The position numbers were made by a program, and so were the translations under genes. Shown one piece after another: positions 1-7,973 of a stretch of DNA of 48,850 nt. The DNA is from Acidobacteriaceae bacterium (GTDB lineage: Bacteria; Acidobacteriota; Terriglobia; Terriglobales; Acidobacteriaceae), in assembly GCA_027307045.1 (NCBI GenBank), contig DAHUXR010000023.1, forward strand, positions 1 to 48,850. The letters run 5' to 3'. The notes beneath the pieces are model-generated. The model ran no database searches, was not told the origin of the DNA, and worked only from the letters and a program-made list of their open reading frames with translations. How positions within the stretch are numbered: position 1 is the stretch's first letter; each line of letters opens with the position of its first letter.

Positions 1-54
1 TGTGAGTGAAATCGGGCATATTTAAGGCTCTGAGGTCTGTGAGATCAGATCGAT

Positions 55-136
55 GCGGTAGCTAGCACACAAAGGCCAAGAGCTAAAAGCCAAGAACCAA
101 TGGCTGTTTTTGCGTTCCTTGCTACCAGCTAGCCGC
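55..136. repeat. REP-like imperfect inverted repeat
   Basis: The left arm GCGGTAGCTAGC (55-66) is an imperfect reverse complement of GCTACCAGCTAGCCGC (121-136). Between them lies simple GCTA/CCAAG-type sequence (AGAGCTAAAAGCCAAG). It looks like a small dispersed intergenic palindrome rather than coding DNA. The family and copy number cannot be judged from one copy. Confidence 0.3.
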
Positions 137-662
137 TAGAGGCTGCTTTTCGCACACCACGGCCCCCTATCTAATGGCGGTGGCGATGGATTGCTCTGAA
201 ATGCGTCCTTTTCAGACACACTCCAGCCCACTAGAGGCCGCGGAAGCTGGGACCCAAACGGTAGGCCACAGTCCACAGGGTTGCAGGCCTTTCCGGGTCT
301 CCCCGCCGATGCCGCTCTCGGCCCAACCGTGTTGCTTCAAACGATGTAGCTTCCAAAACCTGCAGCAACTGTGAACCCAACGATGGCCCGCAGATCTGCA
401 GGGGTCTTTCCAGTACGAACTATAAGCGAAACGCACCGCCGCCGTCAACAAAAATCTCTCTCGGAAACGACGCGAAATAGTACATATTGACAAACCCGCT
501 CTCCGAAACCAATCGATCTTGAAAAAGGCTTTTCAATTGGAAATCGGGGTTTGGCCGCTGACAGGTATCGGGCTTGGCGTTATCCGTGCCGTGTGAATGC
601 TCTAAGCGGCCCTCTTCCTTGCGCCGCAGGCCCGCGCGCAGCTGCTCCCGGCAAGCCTGGGC

Positions 663-713
663 TCCCGACACGCGCGGTTTTCGCGTGTTGGGACAGAAGC
701 CCGGTTTTGGCTT
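663..713. repeat. Two tandem stem-loops with the same loop
   Basis: TCCCGACACGCG (663-674) pairs with CGCGTGTTGGGA (682-693) over 12 bp with one G-T wobble. Three bases later AAGCC (697-701) pairs with GGCTT (709-713). Both hairpins enclose the identical 7-nt loop CGGTTTT (675-681 and 702-708). No T-run follows, so it is not a standard terminator. It could be part of a small RNA or a protein-binding RNA/DNA element; the function is unknown. Confidence 0.45.
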
Positions 714-780
714 GCTCGGGACGCAATGCAGCGAAGCGCGCACAAAAAATCCCACGGAAACCAAAGCGCTCTCACCCTTT

Positions 781-811
781 TGCACCATAATGGTGTATGA
801 TGCACCTATGG
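781..811 (+). promoter_or_regulatory. Operator-like repeats at the antitoxin-like gene
   Basis: CACCAT-A-ATGGTG (783-795) is a perfect 6+1+6 inverted repeat. TGCACC occurs at 781-786 and again at 801-806, each followed by an ATGG, giving a 20-bp direct repeat. Ribbon-helix-helix proteins commonly autoregulate by binding such short repeats at their own start, so this is a plausible operator. It overlaps an in-frame upstream ATG (790), which favours the ATG at 808 as start. Confidence 0.45.
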
Positions 812-1062
812 CGGCATCCAGGCAAATCCGACGCAGTGTAACGCTCCCCCCGCAGGTGGACAGGCAAATTGAAAAGATTGCCAGGCGCCGTCGGCTCAGT
901 GGCAATCGCGTATTGGTGGAACTGGTTGAGCTGGGGCTTGAGGCCCGCAAGGAGAAGGAAAAAGCCTTCTTTGAACTCGCGGAGCGGTTCCGTGGTTCCA
1001 ACGATCCTGGCGAAGTGAAGCAGTTAGGAGACGAATTGGGTCGTTTCGTCTTTGGTGAATAA
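808..1062 (+). CDS. Ribbon-helix-helix (CopG/Arc-like) antitoxin-like protein
   Basis: An 84-residue basic protein. Residues 8-45 fit the ribbon-helix-helix DNA-binding fold: a short beta strand (RRSVTLPPQ) followed by two helices (VDRQIEKIARRR and SGNRVLVELVELGLEAR). The C-terminal half is charged and helical (KEKEKAFFELAERF) and could bind a partner. The ATG at 808 is chosen because the operator-like repeat lies just upstream; an in-frame ATG at 790 would add six residues. The stop codon overlaps the start of the next reading frame (TAATG, 1060-1064), the layout of an antitoxin-toxin operon. That downstream partner is broken, so this may be an orphan antitoxin or a free-standing repressor. 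Confidence 0.7.
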   Translation: MAASRQIRRSVTLPPQVDRQIEKIARRRRLSGNRVLVELVELGLEARKEKEKAFFELAERFRGSNDPGEVKQLGDELGRFVFGE

Positions 1063-1213
1063 TGCCACAGATCGAAACGTGGTCTCGGCTTCCTCGGGCA
1101 ATTCGCGACCATTGAATCGGGCGCATGCGTGATCGGCCGACCTCTACCGATTGCGTCTCTGGATGAAATCAAAACCGGACGTTTCCGCGCTTCCAACCAT
1201 CCGCAAAAGATGA
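1062..1213 (+). pseudogene. Degenerate toxin-like partner gene
   Basis: The frame opening at 1062 reads MPQIETWSRLPRAIRDH and then a TGA stop (1113-1115). Reading through gives IGRMRDRP. After a frame change near 1134-1140 the sequence continues in another frame as DLYRLRLWMKSKPDV, then a stop at 1211. Joined, these pieces match, from memory, a small conserved family that follows RHH genes (pattern: IETW.RLP.AIR.HL..RM.DR....DL..LRLWI.SKP.V). The usual C-terminal part is missing; the next gene lies just beyond. The in-frame stop, frameshift and truncation make this a decayed gene. The toxin role is inferred only from position. Confidence 0.6.
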
Positions 1214-1237
1214 AGCACTCGATCGCACCGCCGAAGG

Positions 1238-1828
1238 TTACGTCAGGTGAAACAGCCACAGCGTATAGCTGCCAATCTCATGCCATGCCGATTCCTGCCG
1301 TTTCCAGAAGTTAAGCGGCCTGGAATTGGGCCGCGGCGCGCCATACGCGGTCACGCCTTCCCGCGCCAGCATCTGCTTGATGCGAAAAATGTGGTAACCG
1401 TCGCTCACGGCCAGGCATGAACGCATGCTGTTGACATACATAATCGTGCTCACGCGGCGGGCGGATTCCGCGGTATCGTCGCTCTGGGTCTCTGCAATGA
1501 GTTGGCTGTCGGGAATGCCCAGGGTCTTCAGGTACTCGCGCCCCACTACGCCTTCACTATAGCGGGGATCGCCGCCGGAGCCGCCGGTCGTAATCACGAT
1601 TGGGGCCAGCCCGTGATGGAAAAGCTGTGCGGCGCGGTCCAGGCGCGCTTTGTACACCGGTGAAGGACGGCCGTCATATTCAGCGGCGCCAAAAACGACG
1701 ATGGCGTCCGCCGTGCGCGATTCGTCGTGGCCGGACTGGTCCACAATGCGCCAGTACACCACCGCCGCATAGCAGACCGGCAGCACCAGAAGCCACAACG
1801 GCCATTTCTTCCAACGCTTGGTTGCCAT
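1238..1828 (-). CDS. YdcF/SanA-like DUF218 membrane protein
   Basis: A 196-residue protein with one N-terminal membrane helix (about residues 9-26), followed by a periplasmic DUF218 domain. The family's conserved segments are visible: DAIVVFGAAEYDGRPSP, a GLAPIVITTGGSGGD strand-loop, the acidic ETQSDDTAESARR motif and AVSDGYHIFR. DUF218 proteins (YdcF, ElyC, SanA) are linked to envelope integrity or cell-wall lipid metabolism, but no firm reaction is known. It follows the tsaC-like gene by 11 bp on the same strand, so the two are probably co-transcribed. Its 3' end abuts the decayed toxin-like gene on the other strand. Confidence 0.8.
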   Translation of the reverse strand: MATKRWKKWPLWLLVLPVCYAAVVYWRIVDQSGHDESRTADAIVVFGAAEYDGRPSPVYKARLDRAAQLFHHGLAPIVITTGGSGGDPRYSEGVVGREYLKTLGIPDSQLIAETQSDDTAESARRVSTIMYVNSMRSCLAVSDGYHIFRIKQMLAREGVTAYGAPRPNSRPLNFWKRQESAWHEIGSYTLWLFHLT

Positions 1829-1839
1829 GCGGATCAGCC

Positions 1840-2484
1840 TCAGCCAAACCGGAGGAACTCTGCCAGATCGCTTTCAGGAATCGCGCCTTGCCGCAGGACA
1901 GTAATATGCCCGGGATCGCTCATATTGATAATCGTGGAAGCCACGTCGCGCGGGCTGGGGCCGCCGTCCACGATCATGCTAATGCGGGCGCCCAGCTGTT
2001 CGCGAACTCCTTCCGCTGTGGTGCATTCGCTGGCCCCGCTGATGTTGGCGGAAGTCGCCGTTATGGGCACGCCGGCAGCGCGGATTACATCCACCGCTAT
2101 GCGTGAAGCGGGCACGCGCAACGCGACGTTGCCCGTGTTGGCCGTGACTTTCAGCGGCAGCCGCGACGACGCCTTTACGATGATCGTAAGCGGGCCGGGC
2201 CAGTATTTGCGCGTGATTTCGTAAAACACGTCCGGCAGCGGACGCGCCAGGTATTCCGCCTGCTCCACGCTCTCAATCAGCAAAGAAAGCGGCTTGTGGC
2301 GGCTGCGCGTCTTTACGTCATAGATCAGGTCAACGGCGCGCAGGTTGAGCGGATCAGCCGCCAGCCCGTAAAAAGTGTCTGTGGGCATACCGACGACCTG
2401 GCCTTGCTTGATGCGGTCGGCCACATAGGAAACCAGACGCGCGTCCGGCGTATCAGGATTGATTTTTAGAATTTCCGCAGGCAA
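1840..2484 (-). CDS. tsaC: L-threonylcarbamoyladenylate synthase (Sua5/YciO/YrdC family)
   Basis: This enzyme makes threonylcarbamoyl-AMP from threonine, bicarbonate and ATP, the first step of t6A modification of tRNAs reading ANN codons. The YrdC domain fills the protein: GQVVGMPTDTFYGLAADP, the KxR-containing KTRSRHKPLSLLI, WPGPLTIIVKAS, GNVALRVP, PITATSANISG and the final VDGGPSPRDVASTII. The frame is open to 2640, but the extra N-terminus is unlike the family. A TTG at 2484 with GGGAG nine bases upstream gives a 214-residue protein, the normal length for the short TsaC type without the Sua5 C-terminal domain. It lies upstream of the ydcF-like gene and is divergent from the TrmH-type gene. 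Confidence 0.85.
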   Translation of the reverse strand: MPAEILKINPDTPDARLVSYVADRIKQGQVVGMPTDTFYGLAADPLNLRAVDLIYDVKTRSRHKPLSLLIESVEQAEYLARPLPDVFYEITRKYWPGPLTIIVKASSRLPLKVTANTGNVALRVPASRIAVDVIRAAGVPITATSANISGASECTTAEGVREQLGARISMIVDGGPSPRDVASTIINMSDPGHITVLRQGAIPESDLAEFLRFG

Positions 2485-2660
2485 TACAGAATCTCCCAAC
2501 TGAATATGCTCGAACCAATATACGGCGGCTGGCAGTTTCGCTTTGCTTAAAACACGCGCCCGTCGCCCTGACAAACGGACTAAGAATAAACCAGCTTGCG
2601 CAGAAAACCTAGACCCGGACTTTATCGGTTGCAAGTCCAATTCAGTATGATGGCTGTCAC

Positions 2661-3512
2661 ATGAATGTTCCCAGGGAAATTGAAAGCAGGTTGCGCCGTG
2701 TTTCCAGCCGACAGAACGCGCTCGTCAAAGACCTGCGCAAAGCGCTCAGCCAGGGCGAGCCCACGGCGGAAGGCTGCTTGGCAATCGAAGGCGTGCGGAT
2801 TATCGAGGAAGCCATCCGCAGCGGCCTGCGCTTTCAAGCGGTTTTTTTCAGCGAAGCCGGCAGCCCCCACGCCACGCGCCTGCTGCCGCAGATCGGCAGC
2901 CAGGTTGAGGTCCTGCTGCTGCCCGATGAGGTCTTTCTGAGCGCCGTCAGTACTGAGTCGCCGCAGGGCGTGGCTGCTCTGGTCAAGCTCCGCCCGCATA
3001 AGTTGGAAGACCTGCTGGAGTCAGCGTCCGATTCCCTGCTCGTCGGCGTTGCGGGCATTCAGGACCCCGGAAATCTTGGCACGATCATTCGCTCGGCTGA
3101 AGCCTTTGGTGCGCGCGCCGTTTTGCTGGGAGAAAAGACAGTCAGCCCATTCAACTCCAAGGCCGTACGCGGCTCCGCCGGATCGTTATTTCGCGAACCG
3201 CTCATCAAAGTGAAACTTGGTGAGAGTATAGCGGCCTTGAAACAGCACGGCGTGCGCGTGCTTGCCACTTCATCTCACAGAGGCAAGCCGCTCCACGAAG
3301 CGGACTTCACAGGCGCAGCGATGATCGTGGTCGGCAATGAAGGCGCAGGCGTCCCGCAGGAAATTTTGTCATTGGCCGACGAACTCGTAACCATCCCGCA
3401 CTCTCCGCGCGTCGAGTCCTTGAACGCCGGAATAGCTGCATCGATTTTGTTGTACGAAGCAGCGCGGCAGCGGATCAAAAGCCTCACCAGGGATGAACAG
3501 GGATCAGGTTAA
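2661..3512 (+). CDS. TrmH/SpoU-family RNA 2'-O-ribose methyltransferase
   Basis: A knotted (SPOUT) methyltransferase that moves a methyl group from SAM to a ribose 2'-OH, probably in 23S rRNA. The N-terminal part (about residues 10-100) is the substrate-binding domain (SRQNALVKDLRKA, LAIEGVRIIEEA). The three SpoU motifs follow: GIQDPGNLGTIIRSAEAFG with the catalytic Arg, VVGNEGAGVP, and ESLNAGIAASILLYEAARQ. The 283-residue length suits the RlmB/TsnR type; which nucleotide is modified cannot be told. The last residues (TRDEQGSG) are encoded by sequence that looks like the start of a dispersed intergenic repeat, so the C-terminus may have been extended or replaced by it. Confidence 0.85.
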   Translation: MNVPREIESRLRRVSSRQNALVKDLRKALSQGEPTAEGCLAIEGVRIIEEAIRSGLRFQAVFFSEAGSPHATRLLPQIGSQVEVLLLPDEVFLSAVSTESPQGVAALVKLRPHKLEDLLESASDSLLVGVAGIQDPGNLGTIIRSAEAFGARAVLLGEKTVSPFNSKAVRGSAGSLFREPLIKVKLGESIAALKQHGVRVLATSSHRGKPLHEADFTGAAMIVVGNEGAGVPQEILSLADELVTIPHSPRVESLNAGIAASILLYEAARQRIKSLTRDEQGSG

Positions 3513-3632
3513 TTTTCCTCGGGTTCCTCCTTTCCTCCGTGTTTCAAGGTTTTGATTTTCAATTTTGGCAATTTTTATATCCGTGTCATCAGTGGTAAGG
3601 TTTTTCAGTAAGGTTTTTCAGTAAGGTTTTCA
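3485..3632. repeat. Dispersed-repeat-like sequence ending in a 13-bp tandem repeat
   Basis: The stretch from the end of the TrmH-type gene to rarA has the phrase-like composition of a common bacterial dispersed repeat (CAGGGATGAACAGGGATCAGG-like, then TCCGTGTCATCAGTGGTAAGG-like). It ends in GTAAGGTTTTTCA repeated at 3595-3607, 3608-3620 and, with one T missing, 3621-3632. Each unit brings an AAGG; the last one sits nine bases before the rarA ATG and can act as its ribosome-binding site. Confidence 0.5.
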
Positions 3633-3635
3633 AGA

Positions 3636-4991
3636 ATGTCTTTATTTCAAACGCTTCCGGGCCAGCAAGGCAAAGGCGCGCGCCCTCTCGCCGACCGTAT
3701 GCGTCCGCGCACGCTGGATGAATTTGTCGGCCAGGAGCATATCGTCGGGCCGGGCAAGCCGTTGCGTCTCCAGATTGAACGCGACGATCCTGGCTCCATC
3801 ATCTTCTGGGGACCACCCGGAACGGGCAAGACCACGCTGGCGCAGATCATCGCGCACGTGACCAAGGCGGAATTCATTGAGTTTTCCGCGGTGCTCTCCG
3901 GCATCAAGGAAATCAAGCAGGTGATGGCGGACGCGGAAAAGGCGCGCGCTTACGGCACGCGCACCATCCTCTTCATCGACGAAATTCACCGCTTCAATCG
4001 CGCCCAACAAGATGCGTTTCTGCCGCACGTTGAGCGCGGCAATATCCGGCTGATCGGCGCCACCACGGAAAATCCGTCGTTTGAGATCAACGGCGCTCTG
4101 CTGTCACGCTGCCGCGTTTACATCCTGAACCAGCTCACTGAAGACCAGATTGTCGTCTTGCTCCGCCGCGCTTTAGAAGACCAGGAACGTGGCCTGGGCA
4201 AAATGAATCTGCGGGCCGCCGACCAAGTCCTGCAACAGATCGCCGCCTACACCAGCGGCGACGCCCGTTCCGCTTACAACGTGCTTGAAGTTGCCGCCGC
4301 CACCGCCGGCGATGGCGGCGAGATCACCGAACAGATCATTAAGGACACGTTGCAGAAACGTGTCCTGCTTTATGACAAGTCAGGCGAAGAGCATTACAAC
4401 CTGATTTCCGCGCTGCACAAGTCTGTCCGCAACAGTGATGCCGACGCCTCTCTTTACTGGCTCGTGCGCATGCTTGAATCCGGCGAGGACCCGTTGTACA
4501 TCGCGCGCCGCGTGGTGCGCATGGCTTCTGAAGACATCGGCCTGGCCGCGCCGGAAGCGCTGAACCTTTGCCTCTCAGCCAAAGACGCTATCGATTTTCT
4601 CGGCATGCCGGAAGCCGGCCTTGCGCTGGCGCAGGCAGTGGTCTATCTGGCGCTGGCGCCGAAATCGAATGCGCTTTACACCGCCTATGGAGCAGTCATG
4701 GAAGACGTGGAAAAGACCGCCGCCGAGCCCGTTCCACTGCACATCCGCAATGCTGTAACAAAATTGATGAAGCAGGTCGGCTATGGCAAGGGCTACCAGT
4801 ACGCTCACGATCTCGACGAAAAAGTCGCCGACATGGAATGTATGCCCGATAATCTGCGCGGCCGCGAATACTACCATCCAACGCAGGAAGGCAGAGAAAA
4901 GCTGCTTTCGCAGAGAATGGACGAGATCAAGCGAGCGCGAGAGCAGTTACGACAGCGCTCCCGCCCGGAAGCAGGCGACAAAGAGCGTTGA
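3636..4991 (+). CDS. rarA: Replication-associated recombination protein A (AAA+ ATPase)
   Basis: RarA (MgsA) is a clamp-loader-like AAA+ ATPase that acts at stalled replication forks. The 451-residue length is usual. Visible signatures are the N-terminal PLADRMRPRTLDEFVGQEH, Walker A GPPGTGKT (residues 59-66), Walker B with ILFIDEIHRFN, sensor 1 (LIGATTENPSFEI) and the arginine-containing LLSRCRVY. The C-terminal MgsA tetramerisation domain follows (YNLISALHKSVRNSDADASLYWLVRMLESGEDP, read here as separate conserved blocks). The start at 3636 uses the AAGG of the preceding tandem repeat. It converges with the M48 protease gene with only 15 bases between stops. Confidence 0.95.
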   Translation: MSLFQTLPGQQGKGARPLADRMRPRTLDEFVGQEHIVGPGKPLRLQIERDDPGSIIFWGPPGTGKTTLAQIIAHVTKAEFIEFSAVLSGIKEIKQVMADAEKARAYGTRTILFIDEIHRFNRAQQDAFLPHVERGNIRLIGATTENPSFEINGALLSRCRVYILNQLTEDQIVVLLRRALEDQERGLGKMNLRAADQVLQQIAAYTSGDARSAYNVLEVAAATAGDGGEITEQIIKDTLQKRVLLYDKSGEEHYNLISALHKSVRNSDADASLYWLVRMLESGEDPLYIARRVVRMASEDIGLAAPEALNLCLSAKDAIDFLGMPEAGLALAQAVVYLALAPKSNALYTAYGAVMEDVEKTAAEPVPLHIRNAVTKLMKQVGYGKGYQYAHDLDEKVADMECMPDNLRGREYYHPTQEGREKLLSQRMDEIKRAREQLRQRSRPEAGDKER

Positions 4992-5006
4992 ACGGCGGCC
5001 AGCCCT

Positions 5007-7856
5007 CTAGCGCATTGCAACCGGTGTTTCAACTTTCAACTTGTAGATGGTCTGGTCGCTGGTAAGAACTCTCAGGCTGTCTCCATTGGCGGAGAACTCA
5101 GCATGCACCAGCGGGAACGGGAACTCAAGGTGCGATAAAAGACGCAGGTCTGACAGCGAATAAATGTCTGCTTTGCCTTTTTCGTCATCCAGCACCAGTT
5201 CGCTTCCATCGGATGAAAGCGCACGAACCCGCCCATAGAGTGCAGCTTTCTGTTCGCCGGTCTTGAGCGAATAAATCAGCGTGCGTCCATCGGAATCCGT
5301 AACCAGAACATTGTCACCAACCGTGCGTGCGGCGAAAATCTTGAATGACAGATTGCCGGTATCCACCAGGATTTTGCCTAAGGGCTTGCCTGTTAAGTCT
5401 TCAAACACCTCAATAATGTAGCTCGCGGCCCTGCGCTTCTCATTCGCGAGCGCATCCAGTTTCCTGCGTAAGACTGCATCCTCCCGCGCTTCGGCCTTCA
5501 TGTCCTCATAATCACCGATCACGAATGTCATGGTCTTGCCCGCCGCAGAATGCAGCACAATGGGTAGGACCCGCGCAGGCTTGCGCTGCCATAGTCTCTT
5601 GTTGGAGCGCACGTCCATGACTTCCACCATGAAACTGTTTTCCACTTTCTTGCTGGTTTTTTCTTCCACCCTGCTGCCACGCAAAAGGAAGTCACCCTGT
5701 TGCCAGTAAAATGCTCCTGGGTTTCCGTACGCCCAAATGTCTCCATCCATTTTCAGCTCATACAGGTTTTGCATTTTTTGCGACACCGCATCCATCTTGA
5801 AGATCGCGGCGGACTCAAAACCTTGTTTCGGAAACTTGGCAAATAGCTGGTCCTCGTCAAAAAATGCTCCCTGAAAACCGCGCGTAAGAAAAACTCTCTC
5901 GCCTGTTTCCACGTTCCACACGCCGCCGCGACTATTTTGTGAAACCGCGAGCCACTTGTTATTGGAAGAAAACGCCGAGGCGGTTGTAAAGGAGATAGGC
6001 CCGTTCGGAAGGTCAATCCCGCCTTTGTATTGCCTGCCTGCGACGCTGTAAATCCCCACTTCTCCGCCCGGTGTTTCGCTCGCAAACGTATCGCCGTAAA
6101 TATCGAAACCCGGCTTTTTGTTTCTGAAAAGGGTCTTTTTTGTTTTCCAGTCCACAACCCTGATGACCGGTTCTGTATCCTGCCTTATCAGCACGTAATC
6201 CTGAGGCTGAGGCTGGGTTAAGCGTCCTATGGCAAATCCGGGTATTGAGTCCAGGATCTGGCCGGAGGGGAAACGCGCACGCAAGATGGCCAACTGGCGG
6301 TTGACAAACCCGTAGCCAGCGACTTCGTCGTCGGCGTCAAAACAGAAGCTGGCTCCAACAAAGTCCCTGAATGCGGGTCCGACCGTGACTTCGATCCTGT
6401 TTCTTACATCGTAGGCGAATATGATTTTCTCGTACTCAGCCACGAAATAGTGGTCGCCTGAAGAGAAGTGCATGGCAAATTGGCCTGATTCGTCCGGGCG
6501 CGGGGTGTAATAGGCAAGCATGGCTTCAATTCGGGTTTGCTGTTGCAGCTTTTTACCCTTGTAAATGACCGCGTTTGTATTCACATCAATGAGCTCAGGT
6601 TGAAGTTGCTCATCCATACAGGCAAGCACTTCCCCGGAATAAGACAGCGCGGTTTCCACGCAGCGAATAGGCAGCGCCAGCTCTCGGATGAACAGGCGCC
6701 TCCCTGCCATATTCCATTTCTGTATGCGCAATTCTTTGTCGTAGAACACAACTGCCAGCGAATCCGGCGTGAAGTGCGCGGCATAACTATCGGCGGCGTC
6801 AACCCGGAAAAGGTTGGTCACCGGATCAGCTGACATCACGTAAATACTGTTTTCATCCTGGGCCAGCAGGTACTTGCGGTTCGGGCTGAATTGCAGTTGG
6901 CGCAGATCGCTGCGGAGCGGCGGGTTCAGCACCTGTTTGGAGAGCAGCCCGGGAAGGGCCTCTTTCTTTAGCGCAAATTCTGACTCTATGACCTCTCCCT
7001 GCCATTTAAGGAAGCGCTCTGCCACCACATTTCCCGGAGGAACATAACAGCTCTGGCCCAGAGGTACCGCCGTGCGCACGAGTTCGCGCAAACGCTTCGC
7101 ATCATTGCTGGTTCGACCGAACAGGTCGGTCCAAAAGCTGCCCTTATTTCCTTTGGTTTGCGCCAAACGATCAAAGAATTCCACAAATTTTGATGGCTGA
7201 TACCCCGCGCGCGACATGGCGTAGATTGCGATCCGGTCAGCAATGAGCTGCTCTGCCTCTTCGCGTTTGCGGTTGTCTGTCCAGCGTTGTGTTGCCGCCA
7301 AGTCGAGCAGGCGATTCCACTGGGTTTCCACATCCTTGCGGTCGCCTAATCTGTTCACGCCCAGGATTTTCTGCAGGACGTTCGTTAGGTCAATGGCTGG
7401 CTGCCGGGTAATGATGTGCCCGATTTCATGCCCTATCAGGCCCGCCAGCTCATCTTCGTTCTTCGCAAGGGCAATGATGCGCCTGGAGATATAGATATGC
7501 CCGCCAGGTATTCCAAATGAATTGTTTTCCGGCAGGTCGATGATGGTAAGGCGATAGTGAATGTTGGATTGGGGAAGCTGTGCTAGCAGTTTGTCCGCCA
7601 GTTTTTGCAGATAGTCACTTTCTGGATCAGGAATAATCCTGAAAGCACTTTCAACCTGTGGCGCCAGGATTTCTCCCAGCCACTGTTCCTGCTGTTCGTT
7701 GAAGATGTTGGGCTCACGCAGAATGGAGTCATAGGCAGGCATGCTGCAGGGGCCTGCCACATTTCGTGGGTTCTCGCCGCTTTGCGCAGGCGCGTTACGG
7801 CAGCAGACCCCAAACATGAGAGCTGTAATAAAGAGCAAAGACTTGGGAAATCGCAT
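5007..7856 (-). CDS. Secreted M48-type metalloprotease with beta-propeller-like C-terminal region
   Basis: A 949-residue exported protein with a signal peptide (about residues 1-24, cut near APAQ). An M48 peptidase domain spans roughly 50-300, with zinc motif HEIGH at 143-147, the upstream strand SFGIPGGHIYISRR and the helix AEQLIADRIAIYAM at 201-214. M48 enzymes normally have a third zinc ligand, Glu, three residues before the Ala-Asp; here that position is Gln203, with Glu202 next to it. The remaining 600 residues look like a beta-propeller or WD40-like repeat region (many strands with D-S-N turns such as SPNRKYLLAQDEN and TPDSLAVVFYDKE). BepA-type envelope proteases are the nearest known idea, but they carry TPRs rather than a propeller, so the substrate is unknown. 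Confidence 0.8.
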   Translation of the reverse strand: MRFPKSLLFITALMFGVCCRNAPAQSGENPRNVAGPCSMPAYDSILREPNIFNEQQEQWLGEILAPQVESAFRIIPDPESDYLQKLADKLLAQLPQSNIHYRLTIIDLPENNSFGIPGGHIYISRRIIALAKNEDELAGLIGHEIGHIITRQPAIDLTNVLQKILGVNRLGDRKDVETQWNRLLDLAATQRWTDNRKREEAEQLIADRIAIYAMSRAGYQPSKFVEFFDRLAQTKGNKGSFWTDLFGRTSNDAKRLRELVRTAVPLGQSCYVPPGNVVAERFLKWQGEVIESEFALKKEALPGLLSKQVLNPPLRSDLRQLQFSPNRKYLLAQDENSIYVMSADPVTNLFRVDAADSYAAHFTPDSLAVVFYDKELRIQKWNMAGRRLFIRELALPIRCVETALSYSGEVLACMDEQLQPELIDVNTNAVIYKGKKLQQQTRIEAMLAYYTPRPDESGQFAMHFSSGDHYFVAEYEKIIFAYDVRNRIEVTVGPAFRDFVGASFCFDADDEVAGYGFVNRQLAILRARFPSGQILDSIPGFAIGRLTQPQPQDYVLIRQDTEPVIRVVDWKTKKTLFRNKKPGFDIYGDTFASETPGGEVGIYSVAGRQYKGGIDLPNGPISFTTASAFSSNNKWLAVSQNSRGGVWNVETGERVFLTRGFQGAFFDEDQLFAKFPKQGFESAAIFKMDAVSQKMQNLYELKMDGDIWAYGNPGAFYWQQGDFLLRGSRVEEKTSKKVENSFMVEVMDVRSNKRLWQRKPARVLPIVLHSAAGKTMTFVIGDYEDMKAEAREDAVLRRKLDALANEKRRAASYIIEVFEDLTGKPLGKILVDTGNLSFKIFAARTVGDNVLVTDSDGRTLIYSLKTGEQKAALYGRVRALSSDGSELVLDDEKGKADIYSLSDLRLLSHLEFPFPLVHAEFSANGDSLRVLTSDQTIYKLKVETPVAMR

Positions 7857-7973
7857 GGGAAACTTCCGGCAGTTTGGGGGCGAGCTGCCGATGCAGTTTA
7901 TGTTAAGTTGCTTTCGAACTCCAGCAAAAAACTCTTTGACCTACCAGTGAAAACTCGTGCAGTCTCGAAAGAG

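Larger units (their letters stand above)
1..807. other. Gene-poor leading segment
   Basis: No convincing gene is seen in these roughly 800 bases. The open frames here, including a long minus-strand one from about 1259 to 420, have arginine/serine-rich low-complexity translations with no domain signature, and the long one is antisense to the genes at 808-1213. The segment holds an imperfect palindrome (55-136), two tandem stem-loops (663-713) and, at its right end, an operator-like repeat next to the antitoxin-like gene. Confidence 0.5.

Noticed and set aside
420-1259. Long minus-strand open frame of 279 codons
   Set aside because: It is antisense to the RHH gene and its partner, has Arg/Ser-rich composition, no domain pattern and no ribosome-binding site.
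2646-2661. TATGA-N6-TCACA, a 9/10 CRP-like match at the TrmH-type start
   Set aside because: About one such single-mismatch site is expected by chance in the window, and it overlaps the start codon with no second site nearby.
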